Shown: positions 1-8,458, numbered from the stretch's first letter. The stretch is DNA of 40,422 nt from Vicinamibacteraceae bacterium (GCA_012270995.1 JAAXHG010000059.1:1-40422), one strand, 5' to 3'. The notes: generated by a model not told the origin, from the letters alone. Numbers and translations are program-made.

Positions 1-1
1 A

Positions 2-1066
2 CCCGAGCACGGCTGGATCGAGTTGCGGACGGTCGCCGATCCGGGCTCGGGCGGCGTCCTGATCGAGGGACTCGAACCGGAGTCTCCCTACACGTTCCGC
101 CTGCGCGCCGCGGACGCTTCCGGCGCGACGGTCCGCTCGCCGGCAGCGAGCGCCGTGACCGGCGCACTGGGCGGACCCTGCCGTCGGGGCGGCCGCTACC
201 TCTGCCTGCGGGACGGTCGCTTCGAGGTCCAGGCCCACTGGACGAACCCCGACGGGGACGACGACTTCGGCGTCGGCACGGCGGCGCCGACTTCGATCTC
301 CGACGAATCCGGGCTGTTCTGGTTCTTCAGTCCCGACAACATCGAGTTGGTGGTCAAGGTGCTCGACGGCCGGGAGATCAACGGTCACTTCTGGGTGTTC
401 TTCGGTGCGCTCTCGGACGTCGAGTACTGGGTCACGGTGAACGACACGGTGGCAGGCGGCACGCGCACCTACCACAACCGGCCCCGGGAGATCTGCGGGC
501 AAAGCGACACGGCCGCTTTCGGGGAAGAGCCCGGGTCCGCGGCCTCGGCGGCGCGGTCCGCCGGCGCCGGCGAGCGCCCGGAGCCGGGCTGGAGGGAACT
601 CTGGAGTCGCGAGCCCGGCGTGCTGGGCGTCGACCTGCTGCGGATGAAGGTCGCGGCGGTCGAGGCCGGCTCGCCCTTGGAGTCCGTCGCTTGGCCGCAA
701 CGGGACGGTCTCTGCGAGGCGTCCGGCGAGAGGCTCTGCGTCCTCGAGGACCGCTTCTCGATCGAGGTGCGTCTCGTGGATCCGAACGCGTCCGATCCGG
801 CCGCCCGGGAGAAGGCGGCCCAGGTGATTCCGGAGCTTGGGACGGCCGAGACGGGCTTCTTCTGGTTCTTCAACCCCGAGAACATCGAACTTGCGGTCAA
901 GGTGCTCGACGGCCGGGAGATCAACGGCCACTTCTGGCTTCTCTACGGCGGCCTCTCGGACGTCGAGTACACGATCACCGTGACCGACGCGTTGACCGGT
1001 TTCACGAAGACCTACCGCAACGAGCCCGGCAGCGTCTGCGGAGAGATCGACGCGACGACGCTGTAG
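2..1066 (+). CDS. 3' end of a secreted multi-domain protein with a paired C-terminal 'FWFF/VLDGR' domain (partial)
   Basis: The reading frame is open from the left edge, so the start lies outside the window; the stop TAG is at 1064-1066. The first ~50 residues look like the end of a fibronectin III fold (SPYTFRLR). Two related domains of about 115 residues follow. Domain A runs from about 170 to 525 (GGPC, LCLRDGRFEV, FWFF, KVLDGREINGHFWVFF, LSDVEY, YHNRP, CGQSD). An Ala/Gly/Glu-rich linker comes next, then domain B from about 705 to 1066 (RLCVLEDRF, FFWFF, KVLDGREINGHFWLLYGG, YRNEPGSVCG). The same pair ends the protein at 22370-27325, so this is a paralogous C-terminus. Paired Cys residues fit disulfides outside the cell. 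The domain function is unknown; surface anchoring or secretion sorting is a guess. I recognise the layout as typical of acidobacterial secreted proteins, from memory only. Confidence 0.85.
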   Translation, partial: PEHGWIELRTVADPGSGGVLIEGLEPESPYTFRLRAADASGATVRSPAASAVTGALGGPCRRGGRYLCLRDGRFEVQAHWTNPDGDDDFGVGTAAPTSISDESGLFWFFSPDNIELVVKVLDGREINGHFWVFFGALSDVEYWVTVNDTVAGGTRTYHNRPREICGQSDTAAFGEEPGSAASAARSAGAGERPEPGWRELWSREPGVLGVDLLRMKVAAVEAGSPLESVAWPQRDGLCEASGERLCVLEDRFSIEVRLVDPNASDPAAREKAAQVIPELGTAETGFFWFFNPENIELAVKVLDGREINGHFWLLYGGLSDVEYTITVTDALTGFTKTYRNEPGSVCGEIDATTL

Positions 1067-1197
1067 CCCTCGCGGGGGCGTCTCCGCGCCCTCGCCGCGC
1101 CCGCAAATCCCCTTGGGCCGGGTTCTCGCCGTCGGCCTGCGATTCGCGACGTGGATGCTTGGAAGACGGCCGACGGGCGCCGCACGTACAGAGAGCC

Positions 1198-1443
1198 TCA
1201 GTCCCCGGGGAGGGGGTTGGCCACGGCAAAATTCCGATTCCATGGCGTGCCCTGGAACTCGGTCGTCAGTCCGCTGCCCCCGTAGCTCGGAAAGTCCAGA
1301 TGCCGCCGCGCCGCTTTCCGGCGGGCTTCCAGGCTCCGTTGCAGGCCTTCCTCGACCAGTCCGCGGAGGGTCGTACCCTCTCTCCGGGCCACGGCCCGGG
1401 CCTGCTCGAGTAAATCATCGTGAAGCTCTACGGTGGTTTTCAT
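1198..1443 (-). CDS. Orphan VapB-type antitoxin
   Basis: An 81-residue protein starting MKTTVELHDDLL, the usual beginning of a ribbon-helix-helix VapB antitoxin (beta strand, then helices through LVEEGLQRSLEARR). The tail contains FPSYGGSGL and would normally bind a PIN toxin. ATG at 1443 is preferred; an in-frame GTG lies nine bases upstream. No VapC follows: the downstream 130 bp to the stop of the neighbouring gene encode no PIN-like reading frame. A near-perfect inverted repeat at 1461-1483, just upstream, looks like the autoregulatory operator. It is either a solitary antitoxin (possible anti-addiction role) or a remnant whose toxin was lost. Confidence 0.75.
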   Translation of the reverse strand: MKTTVELHDDLLEQARAVARREGTTLRGLVEEGLQRSLEARRKAARRHLDFPSYGGSGLTTEFQGTPWNRNFAVANPLPGD

Positions 1444-1460
1444 ACGGGTCACCCATATCC

Positions 1461-1483
1461 TCGATAAGGCAGTACCTTATCGA
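1461..1483 (-). promoter_or_regulatory. Inverted repeat, probable operator of the orphan VapB
   Basis: Arms TCGATAAGG and CCTTATCGA (9 bp each, perfect) are separated by 5 bp. The site ends 17 bp before the ATG at 1443. It is AT-richer than its surroundings, and a GATATG-like -10 box lies between it and the start. Ribbon-helix-helix antitoxins bind such palindromes to repress their own promoter. Binding here is inferred. Confidence 0.55.
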
Positions 1484-1555
1484 CAGTCTGCGCACGCTTC
1501 AAGCCCGGCGCCGATCTCGCTTCCGGACGGCGCCGACGACGTGAACGCGCGGCGG

Positions 1556-2068
1556 TCAGCTCACGATCCGGTTCGGGTTCATGCCCGAGCAGCCGTCGTG
1601 CCTTGCCGCGGTGGAGCAGCGCCCCGTGTAGCAGGAGTCGCCGGCGAAACCCTGAGGGCGCACCTTCCGAATCCAGCGCTCCACGTTCGCCTGGACCTCC
1701 TCGGCACTCTGGCCGTGCTCCGTGATGAGCACCTTCGACAGGCCCCACCAGGCCCGACCCAGGTTGCACTGGCAGCAGCACGTGTAAGCCGAGCGGTCGC
1801 TGCAGCAGGGAGCGGGAATTGGGGTCAGAGCGGCGCGCTTGATCTCTTCCTGGTCGGCGGTCAGCTCGATCTCCGCGTCGTAGGCGATCAGGCGCTCCAT
1901 CGGCAGGGCAAGGAGCGCGGCAACGGGGTCGTCTCCGGCCGCGGCCGCCGGCGCCGGCGGGGGCGCGCCGCAGCTCCAGACCGCCAACGCGGCAAGGAGG
2001 ACAGCGGCAAGGCGTCGGGGACGACTGGCGGTCGTCATACGAGAATCAAGGCTGACGCAGCGACTCAT
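1556..2068 (-). CDS. Cys-rich exported protein, probable lipoprotein, unknown family
   Basis: 170 residues. The N-terminus has a basic stretch, a hydrophobic core (LAAVLLAALAVWSC) and a weak lipobox ending in Cys, followed by an Ala/Pro-rich linker. This suggests export and possibly lipidation. The C-terminal half (about residues 85-170) is very rich in Cys: CCSD, TCCCQCNLGRAWWGLSK, GDSCYTGRC, DGCSGMNPN. The spacing suggests metal binding or a dense disulfide core. An AGGA eight bases before the ATG at 2068 favours this start; a second ATG at 2038 would give a shorter signal peptide. I recall similar conserved hypothetical proteins in acidobacteria but no assigned function. It stands alone on its strand between toxin-antitoxin genes. 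Confidence 0.7.
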   Translation of the reverse strand: MSRCVSLDSRMTTASRPRRLAAVLLAALAVWSCGAPPPAPAAAAGDDPVAALLALPMERLIAYDAEIELTADQEEIKRAALTPIPAPCCSDRSAYTCCCQCNLGRAWWGLSKVLITEHGQSAEEVQANVERWIRKVRPQGFAGDSCYTGRCSTAARHDGCSGMNPNRIVS

Positions 2069-2134
2069 GGCGGGAATCCTATCTGTCCCTGACGCGTTCA
2101 GGCACTTCGGGATTCTCCAGGACTGGGGGCTTTC

Positions 2135-2545
2135 TCACGGCGTATCGAGCACCGTGGAGTCGAGCGAGGGCACGCGCAGATAGTCCCGGTCGAACGTGAG
2201 CAGGTGGCCGTGAAGCTCGAACGCCGAGGCCGCTATCCAGACGTCGTTCGAGGGAATTGGCGTGCCGGCCACCCGTAGCGAGACGAAAATCCGGGCGTAG
2301 TGGCGAACCGTATCCGGTGTCATGTCGAGTACGCTGACGTAGGGCAGGGCGAGAAACTCGGCTAGCGCCCGGCGGTTCTCCATGGCGCGGCTACCCAGCC
2401 TGAAGCCCGCTTCAAGCTCCCCAAGTACGACCACCGGGACGAAGACTTGTACGGCAGCCGTCAGGTGGCTCAGCACCTGCGGGTGTCCTTCGCGGAAGTG
2501 TGAGTAGGCGCTCGTGTCGAGGACGAGCCGCTCCATCGTGATCAC
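2135..2545 (-). CDS. vapC: VapC-type PIN-domain toxin
   Basis: 136 residues from a GTG start. The PIN ribonuclease acidic positions are visible in order: Asp in LVLDTSAYSHF, Glu in VLGELEAGF, Asp in SNDVWIAASAF and Asp in LTFDRDYLRV. PIN toxins of this kind cut RNA (tRNA or rRNA in studied members) when freed from their antitoxin. The GTG overlaps the TGA stop of the upstream antitoxin (GTGA), which implies translational coupling; an ATG lies three codons further in. All core acidic residues are present, so the enzyme is probably active. The RNA target cannot be read from sequence. Confidence 0.9.
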   Translation of the reverse strand: MITMERLVLDTSAYSHFREGHPQVLSHLTAAVQVFVPVVVLGELEAGFRLGSRAMENRRALAEFLALPYVSVLDMTPDTVRHYARIFVSLRVAGTPIPSNDVWIAASAFELHGHLLTFDRDYLRVPSLDSTVLDTP

Positions 2546-2787
2546 TCCCAGAGTCGCCGGTCGACCACGCGCTGTTCGGCCAGTGCCGCGTTGAACTCCT
2601 CGGCGTCTTCCTTGGTCCAGGTCGCGAACCGGAGAAGCTGCGCTCGACGGGCGTCCGGCCCCACGGCCTCGCGGAGCACTCGGAGTACGGTGGCGTTCAG
2701 ACTCTCTCCGTGCTCCGCGCTGATCGCGCGCAGTCGGTGTGCGAGATCCGGATCCACGTTGCGGACGGTCAGTTGGGATGAAGGCAT
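2542..2787 (-). CDS. vapB: VapB/FitA-type antitoxin
   Basis: 81 residues starting MPSSQLTVRNVDPDLAHRL. The N-terminal ribbon-helix-helix half (LTVRNVD, LRAISAEHGESLNATVLRVL) binds DNA. The C-terminal part ends in RVVDRRLWE, like FitA-family antitoxins that wrap the PIN toxin. I chose the ATG at 2787; a GTG at 2805 would add six residues. It overlaps the toxin by four bases (GTGA) and precedes it, the usual VapBC order. A 7-bp inverted repeat at 2787-2816 straddles the start region and could be the operator. Confidence 0.85.
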   Translation of the reverse strand: MPSSQLTVRNVDPDLAHRLRAISAEHGESLNATVLRVLREAVGPDARRAQLLRFATWTKEDAEEFNAALAEQRVVDRRLWE

Positions 2788-2816
2788 GACAGCTCGACTA
2801 TGCACTCATGCTGTCA
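2787..2816 (-). promoter_or_regulatory. Inverted repeat at the start of the vapB gene, possible operator
   Basis: Arms TGACAGC (2787-2793) and GCTGTCA (2810-2816), with 16 bp between them, overlap the start of the antitoxin gene. The position fits autoregulation by the VapBC complex. The arms are short, so the call is tentative. Confidence 0.35.
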
Positions 2817-2859
2817 CCGTGTCAATCCGCGAATGAACTTCAGCCGTGGCGCGCTCGAG

Positions 2860-4143
2860 TCAACCGCATGCGCTAGCGGATTGGCGGTAGACGCGGTAGC
2901 CGGACCAGTAGTACGGATGCGAGGCGTCGAACTCGACCGGTTCTCGGCCTTCGCCCTGGTTGAAACGGAGCGGGTGCGCCAGGAGCCCGAGCTGGGCTTT
3001 CCTGAGCGCCTCGGCTGCGGGCGTTCCCCCAGCTAAGTTGCTGTAGAACCTTGCGAAGAGATGGCTGGCGGACTCGTCGACCACCGGCCACAACGAAGCG
3101 ACGACGGAATCCGCGCCCGCGGCGCCGAAGGCCTCGACGTACGGTCCCGGACCGATGCCGTGGTTTCCCGTGTCCAGGCCGGAGAGGACGACCAGCGATT
3201 CGCGTTCGAGCGCGAGTCTCGACGCCAACTCGTGTGTGGCGACGGGAATGGCCTGCTCGTCGTACCTCTCGGGCGAGAGCAGCAGAGCCGAACGGTCGGG
3301 GTGGTCCGGGTCGACCCGCGCCTCGACGGCCAGGTGCAGGAACCGGACGGCGTAGCTCTCGGTCGACTCCCAGAAGAGGGCGGGCGAGGCGGCCTGACCG
3401 AAGCGGGACACCACCGGCAAGCCCAGCGCGCGGATCGTGCCTGCCTGATTGCGGCGCGCGGCATGCTGGCGCCAGGAGATTCCGCCGTCGCTCATCGAGG
3501 CGCCGAGCGGTCGTGCCGGCGGCCGGTAGACAGCGTCGGCGATCGCCAGCGCGACCGGCCTGTCGCTCGCCGGCGCGTCGGCGTCGGGGTCGGCGGCCAG
3601 GGCGTTGTCGATCCAGCACAGAGTCCGCGTCGCGATCAGATAGCGGCCCTGGGGATCGATCGACCGGGGCGCCCGAATGGCGCCGAAGGGCAGGTCGCCG
3701 AGCGGTCCTTCCGCGGAGAGGACGAGATGCGAGACGTTCCTGAGCTGTTCGGCGGCCGGCGCCAGCAGGATCTCGCCCAGCCGGTCTCCCAGGCGGACGA
3801 TGCGACCGAGAGAGGCCGGCGGCCGAAGCAGCGCGAGTTCACGCATCTCCGCGATGAGCGGCGCGATGTCCTCGGGGCTCGCGTTCAGGGTCAACGAGAC
3901 GGGTTCGTTCACGGCGCCGCTCGACACGACCGCAAGGTGCACGGGACGGCCGGGAGAAACGTCGTACGCCAAGGTAGCGCCGCCGTCGACGGTGGACCGG
4001 ATGTTCTCGGGGAACGACGGCGCGTTTCCGCCGTTCTGTGCCCGCGCGGCAGACCCGCCAGGCACGGTCAGAGCCAAGAGCGCCACCGTACAGGTGGTAG
4101 CCGACACCGCCGACCATCCGTGCCCGGTCTTCGTTTCCCACAT
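2860..4143 (-). CDS. Secreted CHAT-fold protein lacking the catalytic His and Cys
   Basis: 427 residues with an N-terminal signal-like segment (CTVALLALTVPGGSAARAQ). The C-terminal two thirds match the CHAT (caspase HetF-associated with TPRs) fold: FGAIRAP, FLHLAVEARV, LASRLALERESLVVLSG, VEAFGAAGADSVVASLWPV, FARFYSNLAGGTPAAEALRKAQL and HPYYWSGYRVY. In active CHAT proteases the dyad sits in motifs of the form HFATHG and LSACETG. Here they read HLAVE (residues 270-274, Glu in place of His) and LSGLDTG (321-326, Leu323 in place of Cys). Both catalytic residues are therefore missing and the protein should be a pseudoprotease. No TPR repeats are attached. It is divergent from the enoyl-CoA hydratase gene 64 bp away. 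A binding or scaffold role outside the cytoplasm is inference. Confidence 0.8.
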   Translation of the reverse strand: MWETKTGHGWSAVSATTCTVALLALTVPGGSAARAQNGGNAPSFPENIRSTVDGGATLAYDVSPGRPVHLAVVSSGAVNEPVSLTLNASPEDIAPLIAEMRELALLRPPASLGRIVRLGDRLGEILLAPAAEQLRNVSHLVLSAEGPLGDLPFGAIRAPRSIDPQGRYLIATRTLCWIDNALAADPDADAPASDRPVALAIADAVYRPPARPLGASMSDGGISWRQHAARRNQAGTIRALGLPVVSRFGQAASPALFWESTESYAVRFLHLAVEARVDPDHPDRSALLLSPERYDEQAIPVATHELASRLALERESLVVLSGLDTGNHGIGPGPYVEAFGAAGADSVVASLWPVVDESASHLFARFYSNLAGGTPAAEALRKAQLGLLAHPLRFNQGEGREPVEFDASHPYYWSGYRVYRQSASACG

Positions 4144-4207
4144 GAGCGTTGGAGCAACCGCGTTGTATCAGAGCGTGTTCGCTTCGGGTCGGTACGATTC
4201 CGGACCG

Positions 4208-4975
4208 ATGTCCTGTGTCCGGCTCGACTTCGAGGGCGACGTGGCGCGGATCACGCTGACCCGCCGCTCCAGGGCGAACGCGCTCGACTCCGCGACCACG
4301 GCGGCGCTGCGCGAAGCCGTCGGCGAGTCGGCGGCGACGAGGCCGCGGGTCGTGGTTATCTCCGGCGAGGGCGTCTTTTGCGGCGGCGCCGACCTCCGCG
4401 AGATGGAGGGCCTCGACCCCGCCGGCGCCGAGCGGTTCATCCGCGGACTGCACGAGGCGCTCCTGGCGATTCGCGAGCACCCGGCGCCAGTCGTTGCCGA
4501 GGTTCGCGGAGCGGCCCTGGGCGCGGGCCTGGAACTCCTCGTCTCGTGCGACCTGTCGGTCGCCGGCGATGATGCGATCTTCGGGATGCCGGAACCTCAT
4601 GTCGGCCTGCCTTCGGTCATCGAGGCGGCTCTGTTGCCTCACGTCGTGGGTCTGGTTCGGGCGCGGGAGCTGCTGTTCCTGGGCGATCCGATCGACGCCG
4701 CCGAGGCGGCGCGGATCGGTCTGGTCGGCGAGGTCGTTCCGGCCGCTGATCTGGAGACGGCGGTCAACGCGAAGGTCGAGCGGCTGCAGAAACTGAGCCC
4801 CGAGGCCCTGGCGCTGCAGAAGCGCCTGATCGGCCGCTGGCTCAACCTGCCGCTGGATCAGGCGGTGGAGGCGGGCGTCTCCGCCTTCCGGGCCGCCTAT
4901 GGCACGGACGCTCCGAAGCGGGAGATGCAGAAGTTCTGGCGGCGGCGGAAAGGAATCGAACCGACGCGAGAATAA
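4208..4975 (+). CDS. Enoyl-CoA hydratase/isomerase family protein
   Basis: 255 residues of the crotonase fold; this family hydrates or isomerises acyl-CoA double bonds, for example in beta-oxidation. Oxyanion-hole segments are GVFCGGADL (56-63) and RGAALGAG (100-107). Glu109 (GLELLVSCDL) and Glu129 (GMPEPHVGLPSV) align with the two catalytic Glu of classical hydratases, so hydratase activity is plausible. The segment GLPSVIEAALLP replaces the common GGTQRLPR, typical of a distinct subgroup whose substrate I cannot name. The ATG at 4208 begins MSCVRLDFEGDVARITLTR, the right start for the family. It stands alone, divergent from the CHAT-like gene; the CoA genes at 14.9-18.9 kb may act in related metabolism. 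Confidence 0.9.
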   Translation: MSCVRLDFEGDVARITLTRRSRANALDSATTAALREAVGESAATRPRVVVISGEGVFCGGADLREMEGLDPAGAERFIRGLHEALLAIREHPAPVVAEVRGAALGAGLELLVSCDLSVAGDDAIFGMPEPHVGLPSVIEAALLPHVVGLVRARELLFLGDPIDAAEAARIGLVGEVVPAADLETAVNAKVERLQKLSPEALALQKRLIGRWLNLPLDQAVEAGVSAFRAAYGTDAPKREMQKFWRRRKGIEPTRE

Positions 4976-5132
4976 ACGCCTCAGCCTCCTAACGGCTCCA
5001 GCTCGAGACGACGCGGGTACCTGAGTCCTCAGCCCGATTCCGGCAGGCATACGGGCCGGCCGTACGGCGGGCTCCACCCCGGCGGCCAGTTCCCTGCGTG
5101 CCAGCGCAGCGCGAAACGCGTTGTGTCTACTG

Positions 5133-6131
5133 CTAGGCCGACAACCACTGCAGACAACCGGCGGCTTCCAGCACCCCGTCGATCTCGCCGCGCTCGGAGA
5201 GCTCGCCGTACTTGGCGCGGAGCGCGGCCAGCGACCGGGCGTGGTACTTCTGCGGCTTCTGAGTCCACTCGCCGCTGGCCAGTTCGACCGAGAACTCTTC
5301 CTGGCCGCCGGCGATGGCCGCGGCGTTGGCGGCGCTCCAGGGCAGGAACAGTCCGCCCACCTGCCGCTCGAGCAGGGGCGTAAGGGTCGGCGCGAGGGAC
5401 GCCCAGTCCTCGAACTCGCCGTTCGCGGTCGGATCCACCAAGCGCTTGACCCAGGCGACGACGCGGGGCGCCCGTTCCTCGAGCAGCCGGCCAGGCGTCG
5501 GGTCCGTCCAGGCCTGGTGGATCTGGAATCCGATGCCGAAGTCGCCGAACGCCGGACGGTCGCCAAACAGATAGTCGCGGCCGTCGAGGTGGGTCTCGAT
5601 CAGGTCGACCGTGTCGAGGAACGACTGCTCGATCCGCGGCGCGGTCCGTTCGTTGGAGCCGACGAACCACACCCGGGGAACCATCCGCTCGCGGACCTGG
5701 GCGGTCATCGCCTGGAGGGTCTCCTCGTCGGCGCCCGGGTTCATGCCCTGGGCGATGCGGCGGGCGCCGGACTCCTGGTCCGCGGGTCGGGCCCAGCGGT
5801 AGTGGAACATCCACTTGTTGCCCCACTCGTCGCCGAACTCTTCGAGCAGCACGGAGACGAAGGCCGCGGTCGGATCCGACGGGTGGATCGAAGGCTCGGG
5901 GAACTCGGCCTCCATCGCCTCGATGATCGGCGTCGAGTCCTGCATGCCGCGGTCGTCAGGGGTGACGACGAGCGGAACCAGGGGCAGCCTGGCGTAGCGC
6001 CGGAACTCGTCCTGGTTGGCCGGACTGCGGGGGATCCACTCGTGGGAGATTCCCTTGTAGCGGAAGTACGAGCGGACCTTGATGGAGTACGGGGAGAGTT
6101 CTCCGCCGAAGATTCGGTAGGGTCGGGCCAT
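5133..6131 (-). CDS. Glutathione S-transferase-like protein with C-terminal extension
   Basis: 332 residues. The N-terminus has a thioredoxin-like GST fold (YRIFGGELSPYSIKVRSYFRYKGI, with PLVPLVV and the DSTPIIEAMEAEFP substrate-binding segment). An all-helical C domain follows (YLFGDRPAFGDFGIGFQIHQAW, VVAWVKRLVDP). About 100 extra residues come after the usual GST length of 210-230 (QKYHARSLAALRAKY). Members conjugate or reduce small molecules with glutathione; the substrate here is unknown. The start ATG at 6131 begins MARPYRIFGG. The next gene (recQ) is divergent, with only ~70 bp between the starts, so the two promoters share this gap. The stretch 4976-5132 downstream holds no recognisable feature. 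Confidence 0.85.
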   Translation of the reverse strand: MARPYRIFGGELSPYSIKVRSYFRYKGISHEWIPRSPANQDEFRRYARLPLVPLVVTPDDRGMQDSTPIIEAMEAEFPEPSIHPSDPTAAFVSVLLEEFGDEWGNKWMFHYRWARPADQESGARRIAQGMNPGADEETLQAMTAQVRERMVPRVWFVGSNERTAPRIEQSFLDTVDLIETHLDGRDYLFGDRPAFGDFGIGFQIHQAWTDPTPGRLLEERAPRVVAWVKRLVDPTANGEFEDWASLAPTLTPLLERQVGGLFLPWSAANAAAIAGGQEEFSVELASGEWTQKPQKYHARSLAALRAKYGELSERGEIDGVLEAAGCLQWLSA

Positions 6132-6200
6132 TGGCAGAGGCCTCCTGGAGGGGAGTCGTTGTCGGACGAAGGAGGCTATCCCAGGAGGATTCCGAATCCC

Positions 6201-8348
6201 GTGGCAACGACTCTCGATCTGAACCGGCGCCTGCGGAGCGTCTTCGGTCACTCCGTCTTCCGTCCGCACCAGGAAGAAGTGTGCCGTCGCGCCGCGGAGG
6301 GCGCCGACGGTCTGGTCGTCATGCCGACCGGCGCCGGCAAGTCGCTCTGCTACCAGCTTCCGGGCCTGTTGCGAGGCGGCCCCACCCTCGTCTTCTCGCC
6401 TCTCATCGCCCTGATGGAGGACCAGACGGCGAAGCTCCGCGAACTGGGTCTGCGCGCCGAGCGGATCCACTCGGGTCGTCCCCGGAGCGAGTCCCGGCGA
6501 GCATGCCGGCTCTACCGCGACGGCGAACTGGACTTCCTGTTCATCGCCCCCGAGCGCCTCGGCGTGCCGGGCTTCATGGAGTTCCTCGAGGGCTGCCGGC
6601 CGGCCCTGATCGCGGTCGACGAGGCGCATTGCATCTCGCATTGGGGCCACGACTTCCGGCCCGACTACCGGCTCCTGGGCGAACGCCTGCCCGCTCTCCG
6701 ACGGCGGTCGGGGCCGGAGGCCGAGGCCCCAGGCGCGGCATCGCCGCCGATCCTCGCGCTGACGGCGACCGCGACGCCGCGAATCCAGGAGGACATCGTG
6801 ATCCAGCTGGGGCTGGAAGGGGCCGATCGTCACATTCACGGGTTCCGGCGGAGCAATCTGGCGATCGAGGTCGCGAAGAAGGCTCGGAGCGCGAGACCCG
6901 CGCTCGTCGCCGACGTGCTGGCCGACCCTGGACGCCGTCCGGCGATCGTCTATTGCCCGACCCGGAAGGAGACCGAAGCTCTGGCGCGGTTGCTTGCCGA
7001 CCGGTTTCCGACCGCCGCCTACCATGCCGGCATGGCGACGGCTGAACGCGAGGAGACCCAGGGCGCGTTCCAGGCCGGCGGACTGGCGGTCGTTACGGCG
7101 ACGACCGCGTTCGGAATGGGCGTCGACAAGCCCGACATTCGGACCGTGATCCACACGGCGATGCCGTCGACGGTGGAGGGCTACTACCAGGAGATCGGGC
7201 GGGCCGGGCGTGACGGTCGGCCGTCGCGGGCCCTGCTGCTGTACTCCTGGGCGGATCGCCGGACCCAGGAGTTCCTGCACGGCTTGACCTATCCGGAACT
7301 CCGCTATCTGGAGCGGTTGCACGGCGCCCTGAGCGACGAACCGGTGGAGGTTGACGACCTCGCGCGGCGGCTGCGTTACCCGAACCGGGTCTTCGAGGCG
7401 GCGCTCGATCAGTTGCGGATTCACGGCGCCGCGCGGATCCTGAGCGGCGGCCTCGTTTGTCGAGCGCGCCCTTCCGAGGCAGGCGACTCGGCGGCGGGCG
7501 GCGGCGCCGAAGGTTGCCGCGGCGGCGAGGCCCTGTCGTGGCGCCGGACCTACCGTGCACAGCGCCGCCATCGCCTGGACCAGATCGACGAGATGACCCG
7601 TTTCGCGGATCACCGGGGTTGCCGCATGCTGCGCCTGGTCCGCCACTTCGGAGACCGCGCGGACTCCGGCGAACAGTGCGGCGTCTGCGACGCATGCGCG
7701 GCCTCGTCGTGCCTCGCGCGACGCTTCAGGACGCCCCTGGCGGAGGAGGTCCAGGCGATGGAGACCGTGGTCTCCATGCTCCGGCGGCGTGACGGCGTCG
7801 GCACGGGCCGACTGTTCCAGGAGTTCCGGGCCGTTCACGGTTCGTACGACCGGGACGCTTTCGAGGACCTGCTCGGCGCGCTCGCGCAGTCGCGGATCCT
7901 GTTCGTCGTGGAGGACTCGTTTCAGAAGGACGGCGAGACGATCCGTTACCAGCGGACGGGCCTGACGCCGAGTGGGCGCCGCCGCGGCATCGACCTGGCC
8001 GGGCAGGCGCTGTTGCCGGACGACTCGCCCGGCGAGCCCTCCAGGCGCCGGCGGCGTCGGACCGCGGCCGCCGCGCTTGAAATCGCCGAGGCGGACGCGG
8101 ATCCGGAACTCGTCGAGATCCTCCGGGCATGGCGAACGGAGCAAGCGCGCAAGCGGCGCTGGCCCGCGTACACGGTGCTCACGAACAGCGCGCTGATCGC
8201 GGTCGCCGCGAGAAAACCCGCCAACCCCGACGAGCTGCTTGCGTTGCCCGGCATCGGTCCGAAGACGGTGAAGCGGTACGGCGGCGCGTTGCTGCGGATC
8301 GTGGCGGCGGCGGACGAGGCCGGCGAGGCGCCGGCCGACGGCGGCTGA
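6201..8348 (+). CDS. recQ: ATP-dependent DNA helicase RecQ
   Basis: 715 residues from a GTG start at 6201, preceded by AGGAGG at 6183-6188. Superfamily 2 helicase motifs are in order: Walker A PTGAGKS (42-48), DEAH (140-143) with HCISHWGHDFRPDY, ALTATATP, FGMGVDKPDIRTVIH and YQEIGRAGRDG. A zinc site has Cys474, Cys493, Cys496 and Cys499 (CGVCDAC), then a winged-helix RQC region, then a C-terminal HRDC domain (about 635-700, LPGIGPKTVKRYG). This is the full RecQ architecture. The enzyme unwinds 3'-tailed and recombination intermediates in the cytoplasm. It is monocistronic, divergent from the GST-like gene and followed by the peptide transporter 110 bp downstream. Confidence 0.95.
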   Translation: MATTLDLNRRLRSVFGHSVFRPHQEEVCRRAAEGADGLVVMPTGAGKSLCYQLPGLLRGGPTLVFSPLIALMEDQTAKLRELGLRAERIHSGRPRSESRRACRLYRDGELDFLFIAPERLGVPGFMEFLEGCRPALIAVDEAHCISHWGHDFRPDYRLLGERLPALRRRSGPEAEAPGAASPPILALTATATPRIQEDIVIQLGLEGADRHIHGFRRSNLAIEVAKKARSARPALVADVLADPGRRPAIVYCPTRKETEALARLLADRFPTAAYHAGMATAEREETQGAFQAGGLAVVTATTAFGMGVDKPDIRTVIHTAMPSTVEGYYQEIGRAGRDGRPSRALLLYSWADRRTQEFLHGLTYPELRYLERLHGALSDEPVEVDDLARRLRYPNRVFEAALDQLRIHGAARILSGGLVCRARPSEAGDSAAGGGAEGCRGGEALSWRRTYRAQRRHRLDQIDEMTRFADHRGCRMLRLVRHFGDRADSGEQCGVCDACAASSCLARRFRTPLAEEVQAMETVVSMLRRRDGVGTGRLFQEFRAVHGSYDRDAFEDLLGALAQSRILFVVEDSFQKDGETIRYQRTGLTPSGRRRGIDLAGQALLPDDSPGEPSRRRRRRTAAAALEIAEADADPELVEILRAWRTEQARKRRWPAYTVLTNSALIAVAARKPANPDELLALPGIGPKTVKRYGGALLRIVAAADEAGEAPADGG

Positions 8349-8458
8349 GGAATCCGTCGCAACCTCGCGGATCGAAGCGCGTGGCGAGACGCCGCCGGAG
8401 GTCTGCGCGGCGACCGTTCAGGGTCGGGAACGGCGTCGAAGTGACACAATCCCGAACC

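Noticed and set aside
4976..5132. Possible small gene or terminator between the convergent enoyl-CoA hydratase and GST genes
   Set aside because: No coding pattern and no strong hairpin with a T-run were found.
5133..8144. Very long minus-strand open frame (about 1000 codons) opposite recQ
   Set aside because: Only its downstream third (from 6131) encodes a recognisable GST-like protein. The part opposite recQ has Arg/Pro-rich composition typical of GC-rich antisense frames, while recQ is unmistakable on the plus strand.
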